From assembly GCF_023973825.1 (NCBI RefSeq), contig NC_090120.1, positions 1,812,501-1,852,500 of the forward strand: a DNA stretch of 40,000 bases. The letters are read 5' to 3'. The notes under the pieces were generated by a model. That model was not told the origin of the DNA and did not search any database. It was given only the letters and a program-made list of their open reading frames with translations. The stretch comes from Plasmodium brasilianum. Lineage: Eukaryota; Apicomplexa; Aconoidasida; Haemosporida; Plasmodiidae. Below are positions 20,342-31,239 of this stretch, piece after piece (positions within the stretch are counted from its first letter, which is position 1; each line of letters begins with the position of its first letter). The translations under genes and the position numbers were made by a program.

Positions 20342-23300
20342 TCAACTGTTGAACAGCTGAAGAATGCTGTTGAAAGAGTTGTTGTGACAAATTTGCATAA
20401 AAATTGGATTGTACAAATTCTGCTTCAGTTCCATATTGATATTTATGTCCCGCAAAACCTGAACAGGCAAGGTGAAAAAAAAAATAAAAAATAAAAACAA
20501 AAACTAAAATAACGAACAATCAAATAATGAGCAATTCAAATAATGAACATTCAAATAATGAGCAACTCAAATAATGAGCAATTCAAATAATGAACATTCA
20601 AATAATGAACACTCAAATAATGAGCAATTCAAATAATGAGCAACTCAAATAATGAAAAATCAAATAAACGAACTGAAAAATAAACAAGCTGAAATATAAT
20701 ATAATGTAACACTGCGGAACACTGCGAAACACAGCGAAATATAATCGGATGTGATACAAGGGGGAACACACTATCACTGATGGACGCTGCGCACAACGCG
20801 AGACTAATTGCAAAATCAAGTACACGATTAAAGAAATGTAAGCACGCCCAGTATATATCTATTAGACACTTTCCCCATTACCGTGTCGTTGATGTTATCA
20901 TTGTTTATCATTTGCAGCTTCACGTAAGTAACTTCAAAATTTTTGTCCATTTCATCCTTTTCAACATCAAGATGGTGAGTCTTCGCTTTTTTCAAAACGA
21001 GTTCATTATTTGTTATGTTTTTGTTTAGTAGATTGAGAATATCAACCACAAAGGATTCATTCCTTATCTTTTCGTTGCTTATCAGTTTTGTGAGTGCTAT
21101 GAAGATTATGATTTTCTCATTTACATTTATAAGCTTGTCGAGGATCGGCATGTACAGGCTCTTCAGTACATTGAATATGAGGCCTGTGTGAGGAAGGGGG
21201 GGGGAGGAAAATAAAAAAAATAGAGACGTAAAAATGCATATATAAAGGTGCAAACATACACAAAATACATGAAAGACGGAAGGCAGAGCACTGCGAAATG
21301 CATAAAGACATATAAAACGAATTTAACTGCTAGGGATGTGTACATAGTAGATAGACGCGCATATAAGTAGTAGACCCCCAGCAACCAATCTCGTATGCAC
21401 AAAAAAAAAGAAAAAAAAAAAAAAATTTTCTCTTTTTTTTTTTTTTTTTTTTACCGCTTTGTATCTGCTCAACCGTGTTAATGAATATACTAACGTCTGT
21501 CTTGAGGATCAACACGGAAATAGAATGGATTACCTTAATTTTGATGATATCATTTTTGTATTGTTGTAAAAAAGTGAATAGCAAAACGAATAATGGTTTT
21601 AAGAAAGACTGATAAGTTTCAACAGGTAAATACGTAAAGATAATTAGGATGATTTGAAACGAGTCTGTTGACAGTCTTTTATTGGATAAGCAATAGTGAT
21701 ATATATTAAACAACTGCTGCATATTATTTTTAATTATATCTTGAAATACATTATATTTTTTAAAATAACTCTTTAAAACACATATAATTCCATTTGCATT
21801 TCCAATGGTACTTCTCCATAAATCTGTTTCATATAAATTATTTAAAATTTTTATATGCACTTTTTGTATTGTATTCGTATTGTCAATAATAATTGAAAGG
21901 ATTTGAAAAATATATGGAATAAAGTCATGTATATATATTTGTAAAATTTGAGAAAAGGTCGTTATGATAATTTCTTCTACTTGGTTTATACTACTAACTA
22001 TTTGCGATTTATATATTAAGGATATAATTATTGTTAATAATTCAAAGAGGTAATGATTAAATAAAGGATTATGAGAATCATTTATAATTAATTTGATTAT
22101 ATTATCTATGATTAATAGCACTGTGACATACACATTTGTTAGTCTCTCTGAATAAATTAGAAATATCCTCATAATCGTTATTAACACATATTCATTTAAT
22201 AATTTATTATGTACATGTAATTTTAACAAGAATAAAAGACGGTTTAATATATCCGGGATACTACTACTATATATTACATTCATTAATTCTGGGTTCAACT
22301 GCTGGTTCAACATACGGTTTATGCACAAACAAGCATAATTGTAAATCATTGCCTTTTCGTTATATAGTAAAAAATGTAAAAAAGGGAATATACTTAATGC
22401 ATCATCATGTGCTGTACATATAATACTTCTATTATTTAATAAGAATTTTAGCATAGATAAAAGATATATAGTATTTTTTGTATTAAATAACTGTTCATTA
22501 ACAACCCAAACACATTTATTACTTAGTGTGTTCATATGCGGATTTACAAAATTGTAATCATTAATATTGTAACAAAGTGTATTTAGATTTCTAAATTTCA
22601 TTTGAAATGATACGATGAACTCTTTTAACACATTCCTTATGTTATGTTCATAAAAATTTTTTGCTAAATTCGTCTGATTCAGGCACGTAATAAGCTGCGT
22701 CTTATATTCCATGTTGCACGCTTCGTAGTACGGGTCTTCCTTCCCTATCACCGTACTACTACTAACACCACTAGTACTGTTTACACCACTACTTGTAATG
22801 TTATTTACACCGCTAGTAGTTACGGCACAAGGAGAGGTCAATGTAATAAGTGAATCCTTGGACAAGATACGAAATTCCAAGATGGGAAAGCATATATCAA
22901 AGTAGTTCATGCAAAGTGTTTTCAAAAAATGTGTAGCTGTTGAACGAATTGAAAATGCATTAACATTGTTTAGATCATTTCTAAAATAATCAAGATCGGC
23001 TTCAATAATCTCATCTATATCTATCCGTTTTAATCTTATATGGTGTAAAACACGTTCGATAATCTTTTCTAAAAACTGTTTGTCTTTATATGGATTCAAA
23101 TCATTTTTTTCTAAATTCATATGATGTATTAACTTAATTGTTGATGATAAACAATTATAATTATGGCATAATAAATTTTTTTCACTCTCTTTGTACAAAA
23201 TTTGTAACAAGGAATAGATTAACTTAACGATATATGTTTTTGATTCATCTTGATAATTTTCCGAAACAACTTTTATTATATCTATTATTTTAATTTTACA

Positions 23301-25055
23301 TTTCAGAATATTTTGTTCAAAATTGATTTTTAGTTTGTTAAGATTCTCATGTGATAAATGAGTAAACCCGTTCTTCTTATCATCATTCGTTAAAAAAAAA
23401 TTGGGTTTATTTGTAATGTAGTTACTGGTAGATGTTGATGCCATAACAACATTACTTGTTGTTTTCATACTTGTCAACAAGTTAATATGATTAAAATAAT
23501 TTTTCAAAATATCATTATTATCATATAATAAGAAATGATAAAAAATAGTAAAAAATATATCAAAATTATCTTCATAATACTCAGGTAAATCTATAATATT
23601 AATATTGTAAAATATTTTTAAGAGCACGTAAATGTTTAAAACTACTTGATTCATTGTATGGAAGCACATGTTAATTTCTTCATTCACTTGTTTTTCATCT
23701 GAACTATTTGATGAAAACGAGTTGTTCGTAGTGTTTAGTTTATAATTTATAAAATTTGTATATTCCATAAATTTGTTATATAAGTATATAAAATACAGCG
23801 TTAAAGGGTACTCTATATGTGTTAGAATAATTTTCAAATCATACTTAGAAATATAATCATTGTCTTTATATTTTTTTAAAATTTTTCGAACTATTTTTAA
23901 TGCTGTGTATTTCTTTTCAAAATGAATTACATTCAAATTTTTAAAAATCGAACTGCACTTCGACACTGGGATTAGTTTCACATTATTGTTGTAGTCTTTT
24001 ATAATGCTTCCCTTTCCTATGAAATTGAACCCTCCCAAACTTTCGCTGTTGTTCATGTTACCGTGTAAAGTACCTTTCTCGTTAACTCGGCCGGGGGACG
24101 AGTACCCGGTCGAGTCGATCAAACTTCCCCCAGTTAAGTTGTTTCCCATCAGGTTGTTGTTCATCATGCTTCCACCAATTACGTTACTACCACTCATCAT
24201 AGCATTACCCCCTATCATAGTATTCCCACCTATACCACTATTGCCAACCCCATTAGCCTCGTCCATATTGTACAAGTGGAAATCATTAAGCAGGAATACA
24301 TTATACACATCATTCGACTTGTAAATCTTTTTAGTGTTATTAATATAGTTAAGTATATCATCATTTAAAGAATTGTTTCTATTATTAATGATCATTTTTA
24401 TGCTGTCAATATTGGAAATAAACTTGTTATATTCTAAAAAAAAATTATCCTGATTAATATTTTTTAATATATCTTTATTCCTTATATACAACATAACACA
24501 CTCTACAATTTTAATCGCATCCGCATTATTCTTCTTTTCATCGCTATCAAATATATTTATTAAATGAACATAATTATAATCATTAAGGTATAATAATATA
24601 ATGTAAAATAAAAGATAATCATAATCATCGCAAATGTTATACTTAAATAAGTGCGTTAATATTTCAAATAAATATTTCTGTAAAGTTGTTATATCTTCAT
24701 TTGTTATATCTAATAACATATGCATACATATATGTTTTATAAATATACATATATCTGAACTTAATTCAACATTGTCTAAACTACTATGAACACTTTTTTT
24801 AATATAATTTTTTATGCTTATTAATATACTTGTCTTAACATTTTTATTTAAATAATTATCATAATAGTTCTTCTTTTCATTCTTTTCATTATATGGATAT
24901 ACAATGAATTTTAGGAGAATCTTTATGTAATTCTCTTTATTACTGTCGTTATATAACGCAGCTATTTTCCCCTCACTACATTTTATCTCTTCAAAATTGT
25001 TTGATACGCTTTGAGTAAATATGGTTAGCAGATCCTTTTCAATCTTCTCCTCCAT
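20342..25055 (-). CDS. CSE1/CAS-like exportin (importin-alpha re-exporter), three exons
   Basis: CSE1/CAS belongs to the importin-beta superfamily and returns importin-alpha to the cytoplasm with Ran-GTP. Exons: 25055-21455, 21183-20882 and 20458-20342, with phases 1 and 0, giving 1339 residues. Family-like landmarks: KKYTALKIVRKILKKYKD, then DIDEIIEADLDYFRNDL with IRSTATHFLKTLC (the E.D.EEYIRRDLEG..TRRRAA region), AMIYNYACLCINRML (counterpart of VHTYAAHAIERLL), and GLIFNVLKSLYMPILDKL opening exon 2. The last exon encodes VLRDININMELKQNLYNPIF. Two low-complexity insertions stand out: a Gly/Asn/Met-rich block at about residues 265-350 and a Ser/Thr/Gly/Val block after ILSKDSLITLTSP. The intron before exon 2 has a long T-run at its 5' end, and the second intron holds a 16-bp repeat. 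The family call rests on motif resemblance; another importin-beta relative is possible but less likely. Confidence 0.82.
20515..20668. repeat. 16-bp repeat (caaataatgagcaatt) inside the second CSE1 intron
   Basis: About nine units of CAAATAATGAGCAATT or CAAATAATGAACATT (15-16 bases) lie within intron 20881-20459. They expand an otherwise ordinary intron. Confidence 0.85.
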
Positions 25056-25788
25056 CGTGTGTGTTCAGCTACGCGCTTCGATAATACGTGCTAAAAGTTT
25101 ATTCCTTTTTTCGCCTCAACCTTTCGCTTCTTCGTTCCGCTTCAACGTTCCGCTTCTACGTTTCGCTTCTTCGTTTCGCTTCAGCGTTCCGCTTCTACGT
25201 TTCGCTTCTACGTTTCGCTTCTTCGTTCCGCTTCTACGTGAACGATTAGCCAAGCGATGAATATACTTATCACAGGAAAAAGGCACCGTACGCAGAAAGA
25301 CGGGGTACTCCTGGGAGGACCTGCTCGCTTTGCTGTATATGCTGCTGTGGGGAGGTATGTATTACTATAGGTGTTCATGTAACTGTTCGAAAATGAGCAC
25401 CAATGGAGTAGGGAAAATAAATGAAAATAGATAAATATATATTAATATATGTGTGTATAAATATGTGTACATATGTATAGGCGTATATCTCTATAACTAC
25501 GGCGTGTGCCTAGTGCCACTTAGCGCGCACGAGTGGAAAAGTTCGAACTAGGTTAGAATGCGCTGGGTTTTTCTCAATGCGTCTATAAGCAAGTATGTGC
25601 AATTCTCCCCAGATTCTCATATATTACACGATTTTCAAATGGCCATAAAAATGGGTGTATTGTTCTATTCTATTCTGTCTACTATATCTACTATATAAAC
25701 TCCACCTATTTTGTTAATTCATCTACTATATCTACTTTATTCTATGTTATTCTATTTTATTTTATTTTATTATTATTATTTTTTATTG
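25056..25788. other. Intergenic upstream of CSE1
   Basis: The first 200 bases carry a 13-bp GC-richer repeat (listed). The remainder includes a TATA/TGTG microsatellite (25430-25470) and TCTACTATA repeats at 25670-25770. This should be the CSE1 promoter and leader, plus the 3' UTR of the bL34-like gene if that is real. No other gene is seen. Confidence 0.6.
25124..25242. repeat. 13-bp repeat (cgcttctacgttt), about 9 copies, in the CSE1 leader
   Basis: CGCTTC recurs every 13 bases (for example 25151, 25164, 25177) with TTCGTTC, AACGTTC, TACGTTT or AGCGTTC between. It is much richer in CG dinucleotides than its surroundings. It begins about 70 bases upstream of the CSE1 ATG, so it is probably transcribed as an AACGNAGCG-type leader on the minus strand. 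Confidence 0.85.
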
Positions 25789-26007
25789 CTAATGGGGTAC
25801 GTATTCAAGTGGTACCTTCTTCCTCCTTGCCACCTGCACGCGATTTCTCATGAGCATAAGCTTCCACGGGTGAGCATTTACAACATGTATGTAAATATAT
25901 ATGAGTATGGGCGTATATATATACGTACGGGCTCATGCCTATATCCATACACATGCACATACACGTGCACGATAAGCCCTCAACTTCTTGAACACGCTTA
26001 CGTGCAT
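25789..26007 (-). CDS. Candidate ribosomal protein bL34 (organellar), two small exons
   Basis: Exon 1 (26007-25963, 15 codons) ends at a GTATGT donor. Exon 2 (25860-25789, 23 codons plus TAG) follows a gtggaag acceptor; the intron is 102 bases and the phase is 0. The 38-residue product begins MHVSVFKKLRAYRAR and continues LMLMRNRVQVARRKK, ending VPLEYVPH. This fits bacterial L34, which reads SVLKRNRSHGFRAR followed by MATKNGRQVLARRRAK: the SV.KK start, (F/Y)RAR, a lone Arg and ARR(R/K) keep the same spacing apart from a two-residue gap. bL34 lies in the large subunit of bacterial-type ribosomes, so the product would act in the mitochondrion or apicoplast. A separate targeting exon could lie upstream (an acceptor-like cacgtaag precedes CGTGTTC). 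The coding bases are GC-richer than the flanks. Weak point: the acceptor lacks a pyrimidine tract. Confidence 0.5.
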
Positions 26008-26212
26008 ATAATATATATATGGGGCACTTACGAGAGGGACTTGCTTTTACCGTTTTATTGCTTTATCGCTTTATCCTTTCGCACTATCGGACGGCCCTCA
26101 TAAAATTATTTTTATTACATGTATTATTATTATCTGCGTGTTCTATTATAACTCTATTTTTTATGTATTTACTTTATATCTCTTTGGAAAAATGTAAGAA
26201 TTTTGAAGGGGA

Positions 26213-26244
<32 letters not shown>

Positions 26245-26279
26245 AAGCAAAAGGTAAACTATTTTAATTAAAAAATAAA

Positions 26280-26665
26280 AAAAAAATTAATTAAAAATGT
26301 GAAAATTATAAAATGCGAAAATTATAAAATGTGAAAATTATAAAATGTGAAAATTATAAAATGTGAAAATTATAAAATGAGAATATAAAAAAATAATAAA
26401 ATAAAAATAGGAAGAAAATTAAAAAAATGAAGAAAATTATAAAAAGAGAAAATTACAAAATGAGAAAATTACAAAATGAGAAAATTACAAAATGAGAAAA
26501 TTACAAAATGAAAAAATTACAAAATGAAAAAATTACAAAATGAAAAAATTATAAAATGAGAATATTATAAAATGAGAAAATTATAAAATGAGAATATTAT
26601 AAAATGAGAGAATTATAAAATGAGAAAATTATAAAATGAGAAAATTATAAAATGAGATATAATAA
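26280..26665. repeat. 16-bp A-rich repeat (aaaattataaaatgag), about 20 copies
   Basis: AAATTATAAAATGTGA, AAATTACAAAATGAGA and AATATTATAAAATGAG units are arranged in blocks of the same variant (TGTG, then TTAC, then TATTATA). That arrangement suggests local duplication of sub-blocks. Confidence 0.88.
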
Positions 26666-26765
26666 AAAGAAAATTAAAAACTTCTGATGAATAAGCTTAT
26701 TCCCACAAATTAAAGTAGGCTTAATGTATATTTTTTTTTTTTTTTTGAGAAAAGGGCAAAAGTTT

Positions 26766-26767
<2 letters not shown>

Positions 26768-26804
<37 letters not shown>
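26768..26804. repeat. T37 homopolymer
   Basis: This is the longest single-base run in the window. It is preceded by a T18 run at about 26730-26747. Lengths in such tracts are unreliable in assemblies. Confidence 0.9.
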
Positions 26805-26807
<3 letters not shown>

Positions 26808-27044
26808 TGAACGTGTACATAAATAAATATGGAAACGCATTGCACATCATACATACATGTATATATATTACATATTTGCATATATATTAAAACATATATT
26901 TACGTGTATTTTTGCATATCTATATTTATATTACATATAACATTCAATCCATCTCATCGCGTCAATTATTTATTTCTTCCACAATCCAGAGGGTTATAAT
27001 CCCATAACAAAGGCGCGACTATGGTCATGTTTTAAGAAAATTAT

Positions 27045-27362
27045 TTTATTCTATTGCATTTTATTTTATTGCATTTTATTTTATTGTATTTTATTCTTTT
27101 GTATTTTATTCTATTGTATTTTATTCTATTGTATTTTATTCTATTGTATTTTATTCTATTGTATTTTATTCTATTGTATTTTATTCTATTGTATTTTATT
27201 CTATTGTATTTTATTTTATTGTATTTTATTCTATTTTATTTTATTCTATTGTATTTTATTCTATTTTATTTTATTCTATTGTATTTTATTTTATTGTATT
27301 TTATTTTATTGTATTTTATTCTATTTTATTTTATGTATTGTATTTTATTTTATTTTATTTAT
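27045..27362. repeat. 15-bp repeat (ttttattctattgta), about 20 copies
   Basis: The TTTTATTCTATTGTA unit repeats with variants TTTTATTTTATTGCA/GTA. Fifteen is divisible by three and the unit lacks stops in one frame, so it reads as an artefactual LLYFILLYFI protein. Confidence 0.9.
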
Positions 27363-27786
27363 TTTCTAACTGCTTTTATGTACATTTTTGCATTGTGTTG
27401 CATTATGTTGTATTTTATTTTGCTCTTTTTTCTAGGCTGCTTTTACGCTATTACATTTATGCAATTCCATATTGCTAATGAGCTCAATGTACAGTACTAG
27501 GTTTTTACAAGCATTTAAGTATGCTTATGCCACTTGCACTATTGTTATGTTGATGTTTTTAGGAGGTTTCTAAATTTTCGAAGTTTTGTTTACGTACAAA
27601 TGTATGCGTATATGTTTACATATATGTACACATATATTTATATGTACAATGTAATACTGGAAATACTTTCGTGTGGTGCTTATGAACGTTTTTCTTAACT
27701 CCTTTTATACATATATGCTATGTACATTAATTATGTTCATTGTAACTTATAAAGATCAGCAAAATGTAAAAAAGAAAAAAAAAAAA

Positions 27787-27962
27787 GATAATAATAATAA
27801 TAATAATAGTAATGATAATAATAGTAGTAATGATAATAATAGTAGTAATGATAATAATAATAGTAGTGATAATAAATAATAATAGTAATGATAATAAATA
27901 GTAATAGTAATGATAATAAATAGTAATAGTAATAATAATAAATAGTAATAGTAATAATAATA
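27787..27962. repeat. Trinucleotide-based repeat (gataataatagtagtaat)
   Basis: A mixture of AAT, GAT and AGT triplets follows an A-run (27770-27785). It begins with clean triplets, which read as Asn/Asp/Ser, and slips out of register after a TAA near 27876. Confidence 0.85.
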
Positions 27963-29015
27963 AGCAGTCTTTATTTGATTGCAGGTCAAAATTGGCTGTA
28001 TAGTTTTGGTAATTCCTGAACGTAGATGGATGTTTGCCAATGCATACGTAGAACACGTACACATAGTTGTGTATGAGTACATATATATGTTATATGTTAT
28101 ATGTATATGCATGTATATGTATGTGTATGTATGTATCTATGTATATATGTATATGTTTATATATGTATATGCTTATGTATGTACATTTTATGTGTGTACG
28201 ATTTATGTAAGTACATTTTATGTGTCTGTACGCGTTATGTATGTACGTTTTATTTATGCATGTTCTTATGCATGCTAATTCAAGGGAGACAATGAACGAA
28301 TAATAAAAAAAAAAAAAAAAAGAAAAAAAAGAAAATTAGCAACTCATAAAAGGAGGAGTAATAAACTAGTGGTTAAGAGGTAAAGGTAAAAGTGATTTAC
28401 AAAAAGAAAAATACTATAAAGCGAAATAAAGCCAAATATAGAGAAAAAAGGTTAAATAAAACTACATATAAAATGAAACGCTAGGAAGTGAATGATGCGG
28501 CTGTTTTACCCAAATTAATGTAATTAGTAAAATCTTTAAAATTAAAAAAAAAAAAAAAAAAAAGGGGGAAGAAAAAAGCAGAGTTATTTATACGACCAAC
28601 TGTGCATTAGCAAAGCATAGAACATAGTGTGATATTTACATTCTATATAAAACTTTATTTTATTTTATTTGTACTTCATTGTATTGTATAATAATGTCGT
28701 GGTATATATTTATTTTTTATTTTTTTTTTTTAAGTATATGTCCTTTTTTCCATGTTGAAAGTATTTTTAAAATTTATTCCGAGTACACAATACATTCTTT
28801 TTCTCTGTTTCTTTTTCCTCCTTTTATGATCCATTGAAAAGGAGCATATCATAAATGATGTAACTGCGTTAAGGGTGGCGACCTGCACATGTACTTAGAT
28901 ATACACCCATATAAATACATATATATGTATATATATGTATATGCCTACTCACGCTCGCGCCTGTGTGGAGGTGAGTTAGGCCTTGCATTGCACGGGATAC
29001 TGTTTCCCCATGTTT

Positions 29016-29564
29016 CTACCGCTTTTTTAAAGTAAATGTTTCAGCTAGATTATTCAAGTGAATGTGCTTACTTTTTGCACTCATATATTGAAATAGTGTG
29101 TCTAAGAAGTTAACAATGGTATCATCGTTTTTGTATTTGTTGATAGCAGCCAAGGGATTCGTTAAATATTCATTCATAAAGTTTATAACTTGTTTACTTT
29201 CAGTGAGATTTTTAAAATTTGAATTTTCGTTCATTATACTATTAATTTCTTCAGTGTTAAGAATAACATTACTATATTTTTGTGATATGAGATGGCTTTC
29301 ATTTTTTTTCCCATCAGTCAAACCGTTTCCTAGGTTCATATTTTTTGTGTATGCGGGGGTGGCGTTCCCCCCTTTGTTCTCGTTACCATAGTTGAACACG
29401 TCTTTTTCTTTTAAGCCCTCTTTTACGTCTTCATTTACTTCTTCTTTTTCTTCCTTTTTATTTATTTTTTTTTCATTTTTCTGCATGTTTTTACTACGTT
29501 CTCTGCTTATTTTCTCGAGGGGCGGAGGCAGTATATCAAACGCGTTGTTTATATTCCGGTCCAT
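29016..29564 (-). CDS. Small hydrophilic protein of unknown function, 182 aa
   Basis: I do not recognise this gene with confidence. The single-exon product starts MDRNINNAFDILPPPLEK and has a strongly charged Lys/Glu segment (about residues 25-60). It ends with a more ordered, conserved-looking helical part: TEEINSIMNENSNFKNL, then QVINFMNEYLTNPLAAINKY and IVNFLDTLFQYM. That C-terminal pattern (short helices with Asn-Pro-Leu) recalls the STI1/DP-type helical domains of Hsp70/Hsp90 co-chaperones, which is a guess. There is no signal peptide or membrane span. The ATG at 29564 is the first in frame, and the stop TAG is at 29016-29018. It faces left, away from the CstF-64 gene, so the 2.6 kb between them is a divergent intergenic region. 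Confidence 0.8.
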   Translation of the reverse strand: MDRNINNAFDILPPPLEKISRERSKNMQKNEKKINKKEEKEEVNEDVKEGLKEKDVFNYGNENKGGNATPAYTKNMNLGNGLTDGKKNESHLISQKYSNVILNTEEINSIMNENSNFKNLTESKQVINFMNEYLTNPLAAINKYKNDDTIVNFLDTLFQYMSAKSKHIHLNNLAETFTLKKR

Positions 29565-30150
29565 GGTTTAGCAAGTGTGTGTGGTGTGCAACAAAGTGTA
29601 TGTATGTGTACCGGAATATGTATGCATGTGGATGTACGTGTCTGCAAAAATGTATATATCTGTATATATATATATATATATATATGCACACACACACTCC
29701 GCTGCATACGTTCGCTTCGCGCGTACTGTAGTCTGTCAATTGATAAGATTATGATGTGGGGTTCCTGCTTTTTGAACTTGAATTCAATTTAGCATTATTG
29801 TACCTTTAGCCTTTTGTTTACCTTATCTTTATTTTTCTTTTTTCTTTTTTTTAATTTTTTATTTTTCTTTTTTTTAATTTTTTATTTTTCTTTTTTTTAA
29901 TTTTTTTTTTTTTTTTTTTTTTTGTTCCTATGGCATGAACATGTTAATAAAAAAATGAAATCTGTACATCAAATTGTGCGTCGATATTTCCCTTGAAAGG
30001 GAAAATTAAATAAGGGGAAGGGGGAAAAAAAAAAGAAAAAAAAAGGTGTATGTCTATATATTTTTGGAAGTTAAACATTTTCGTTTATTTTTTTGCGCTT
30101 GCATTTACGCGAACGGGAAAGAAAGAAAAAAAGAAAAAAAAAAAATTATA

Positions 30151-30173
30151 GTAATTACTGTTACAGTAATTAC
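30151..30173. promoter_or_regulatory. 23-bp near-perfect palindrome in a divergent intergenic region
   Basis: GTAATTACTGT (30151-30161) and ACAGTAATTAC (30163-30173) are exact reverse complements around a single central T. Each arm also contains the 8-bp palindrome GTAATTAC. It is about 590 bases upstream of the 182-residue gene and 2 kb upstream of CstF-64. Its symmetry suggests a dimeric DNA-binding site, by inference only. Confidence 0.4.
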
Positions 30174-30474
30174 AATGGGAATGAGAATAGCAATGCGGTA
30201 AAATGGCAGGACGGTAAAGGGGGAAAATAAACGGCACTGCCGCTAATCCATTCATCGATGGTACCTTAAAATTAGACGGTAAAAATTTTGGCGAAAAAGG
30301 GAAAAGGGAAAGGGGGATAAGAATTACTCAAGAATTAAATAAAGGATGGTTAAGCAATAAACTTTTTTTGAAACCAAGAGGGATATGCATTATGGCATGC
30401 AGGTAAATCACTTTGTGTGATATACCAAAAAAAAAGAATAAATAGACAAATGGACAAACGGGCAAATGTGCAAA

Positions 30475-30532
30475 TGGACATAAGGACAAATGAACAGACA
30501 AATGAACAGACAAATGAACAGACAAATGAACG
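30475..30532. repeat. 12-bp repeat (gaacagacaaat)
   Basis: GAACAGACAAAT repeats exactly from about 30490 to 30530, preceded by diverged GACAAACGGGCAAATG and GACATAAGGACAAATG copies. Confidence 0.85.
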
Positions 30533-30790
30533 AATTCTATAACACTGTGCTTTTCCGCATAACGGCGAAAAAGTAAAAAACAAAAATATCCTTTCAGAGT
30601 ATGTTCATTTATATGCCGTGTCTACATAGACATATATATATATTCATATATATGGATTTTTACGTATACGTTTACATACATCTTATGTAAATAATACAAT
30701 ACCGAAATAAATGGGAATGAATTACAAAAATTAGCAATTCATTTTTATATGAACAAAAGTAACAAGGAAAAATAAAAAAAAGGGAGTGTT

Positions 30791-31046
30791 TCATTGATGG
30801 TGTTCAACTGCCTGCCTAATCGCCTGCGCTGTTGTTAATTTTATATTATAGTTAAACGCATCAAGCGAGTGTACATAACACCGCATGGGCAAATGTATGT
30901 ATATATGTATGTATGCATTTACCTACGCATGTATGTATACTTACATAAGTACCTTCCCCCCGCACATGTTTGTGGAGCAATAAAAAGTGCTTCCTCAATA
31001 CAAAGCTGTCATACGGATGGCCATTGTACATGTAAAATTTTATCAT
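30791..31046 (-). CDS. Candidate small two-exon gene of unknown function, 43 aa
   Basis: Exon 1 (31046-30953) starts MIKFYMYNGHPYDSFVLRKH and continues FLLLHKHVRGE, ending at a GTACTT donor in phase 1. Exon 2 (30828-30791) after acceptor ttaacaacag gives AQAIRQAVEHHQ and TGA. The intron is 124 bases, the phases agree, and both pieces are GC-richer than their flanks. I know no matching family. Exon 2 is also open in a second frame, and an upstream exon is possible because ATGTCGAGACGTAG|GTATGA lies just before the start. The protein is basic and soluble-looking. Confidence 0.35.
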
Positions 31047-31239
31047 ACCTACGTCTCGACATCTTGCAAAAGTAAATGCGTTTATACATTTGCAAAACGG
31101 AATTTACAGCAAATACAGCAAATCTTTGCTCTTTGATTTCTTTTCCTGTCCCAGTTTTTTCTTAAAAATTGACTTTCATTCTTTTTTTTTTTTTTTTCAA
31201 CGTTTTGTTTCATTTCGCTCACTGTTTTGTTTTATTTCG

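Larger units (their letters stand above)
26008..29015. other. Long repeat-rich intergenic region
   Basis: Three kilobases are dominated by tandem arrays (26280-26665, 27045-27362, 27787-27962), (TA)n at 26212-26240, a T37 tract (26768-26804) and TATG microsatellites (28085-28260). Small open patches at 26966-27028 (minus), 27434-27500 (plus, after a ttttttctag acceptor) and 27986-28080 (plus) look faintly coding but could not be assembled into genes. Poly-A tracts lie at 28302-28331 and 28543-28563. Confidence 0.6.
29565..30790. other. Divergent intergenic region, left part
   Basis: Next to the 182-residue gene are a (TA)n run (29659-29685), (TTTTTTTAATTTTTTATTTTTC)-like pyrimidine repeats at 29835-29925, and purine-rich stretches at 30030-30050 and 30120-30145. 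A near-perfect palindrome sits at 30151-30173. A GC-richer patch at 30175-30340 has no convincing frame. A 12-bp repeat follows (30475-30532). Confidence 0.6.

Noticed and set aside
24004..24324. 106-codon plus-strand frame antisense to CSE1.
   Set aside because: It is a shadow of the Gly/Asn/Met-rich coding segment on the opposite strand, with no start context or homology.
26985..27005. gagggttataatccc resembling a tRNA T arm.
   Set aside because: It lacks the conserved C56 and R57 equivalents, and no acceptor, D or anticodon arms are visible upstream.
26966..27028. Minus-strand 20-codon frame MTIVAPLLWDYNPLDCGRNK in GC-richer DNA.
   Set aside because: Too short, no recognisable family and no flanking exons that fit; kept only as a curiosity.
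27434..28080. Plus-strand acceptor-like sites followed by open pieces (GCFYAITFMQFHIANELNVQ; KIGCIVLVIPERRWM).
   Set aside because: No matching upstream exon, and reverse-strand frames are equally open; insufficient to call a gene.
28368..28395. Sequence tagtggttaagagg resembling a tRNA A box.
   Set aside because: No B box (GGTTCGANNCC-like) or cloverleaf arms follow in the next 80 bases.
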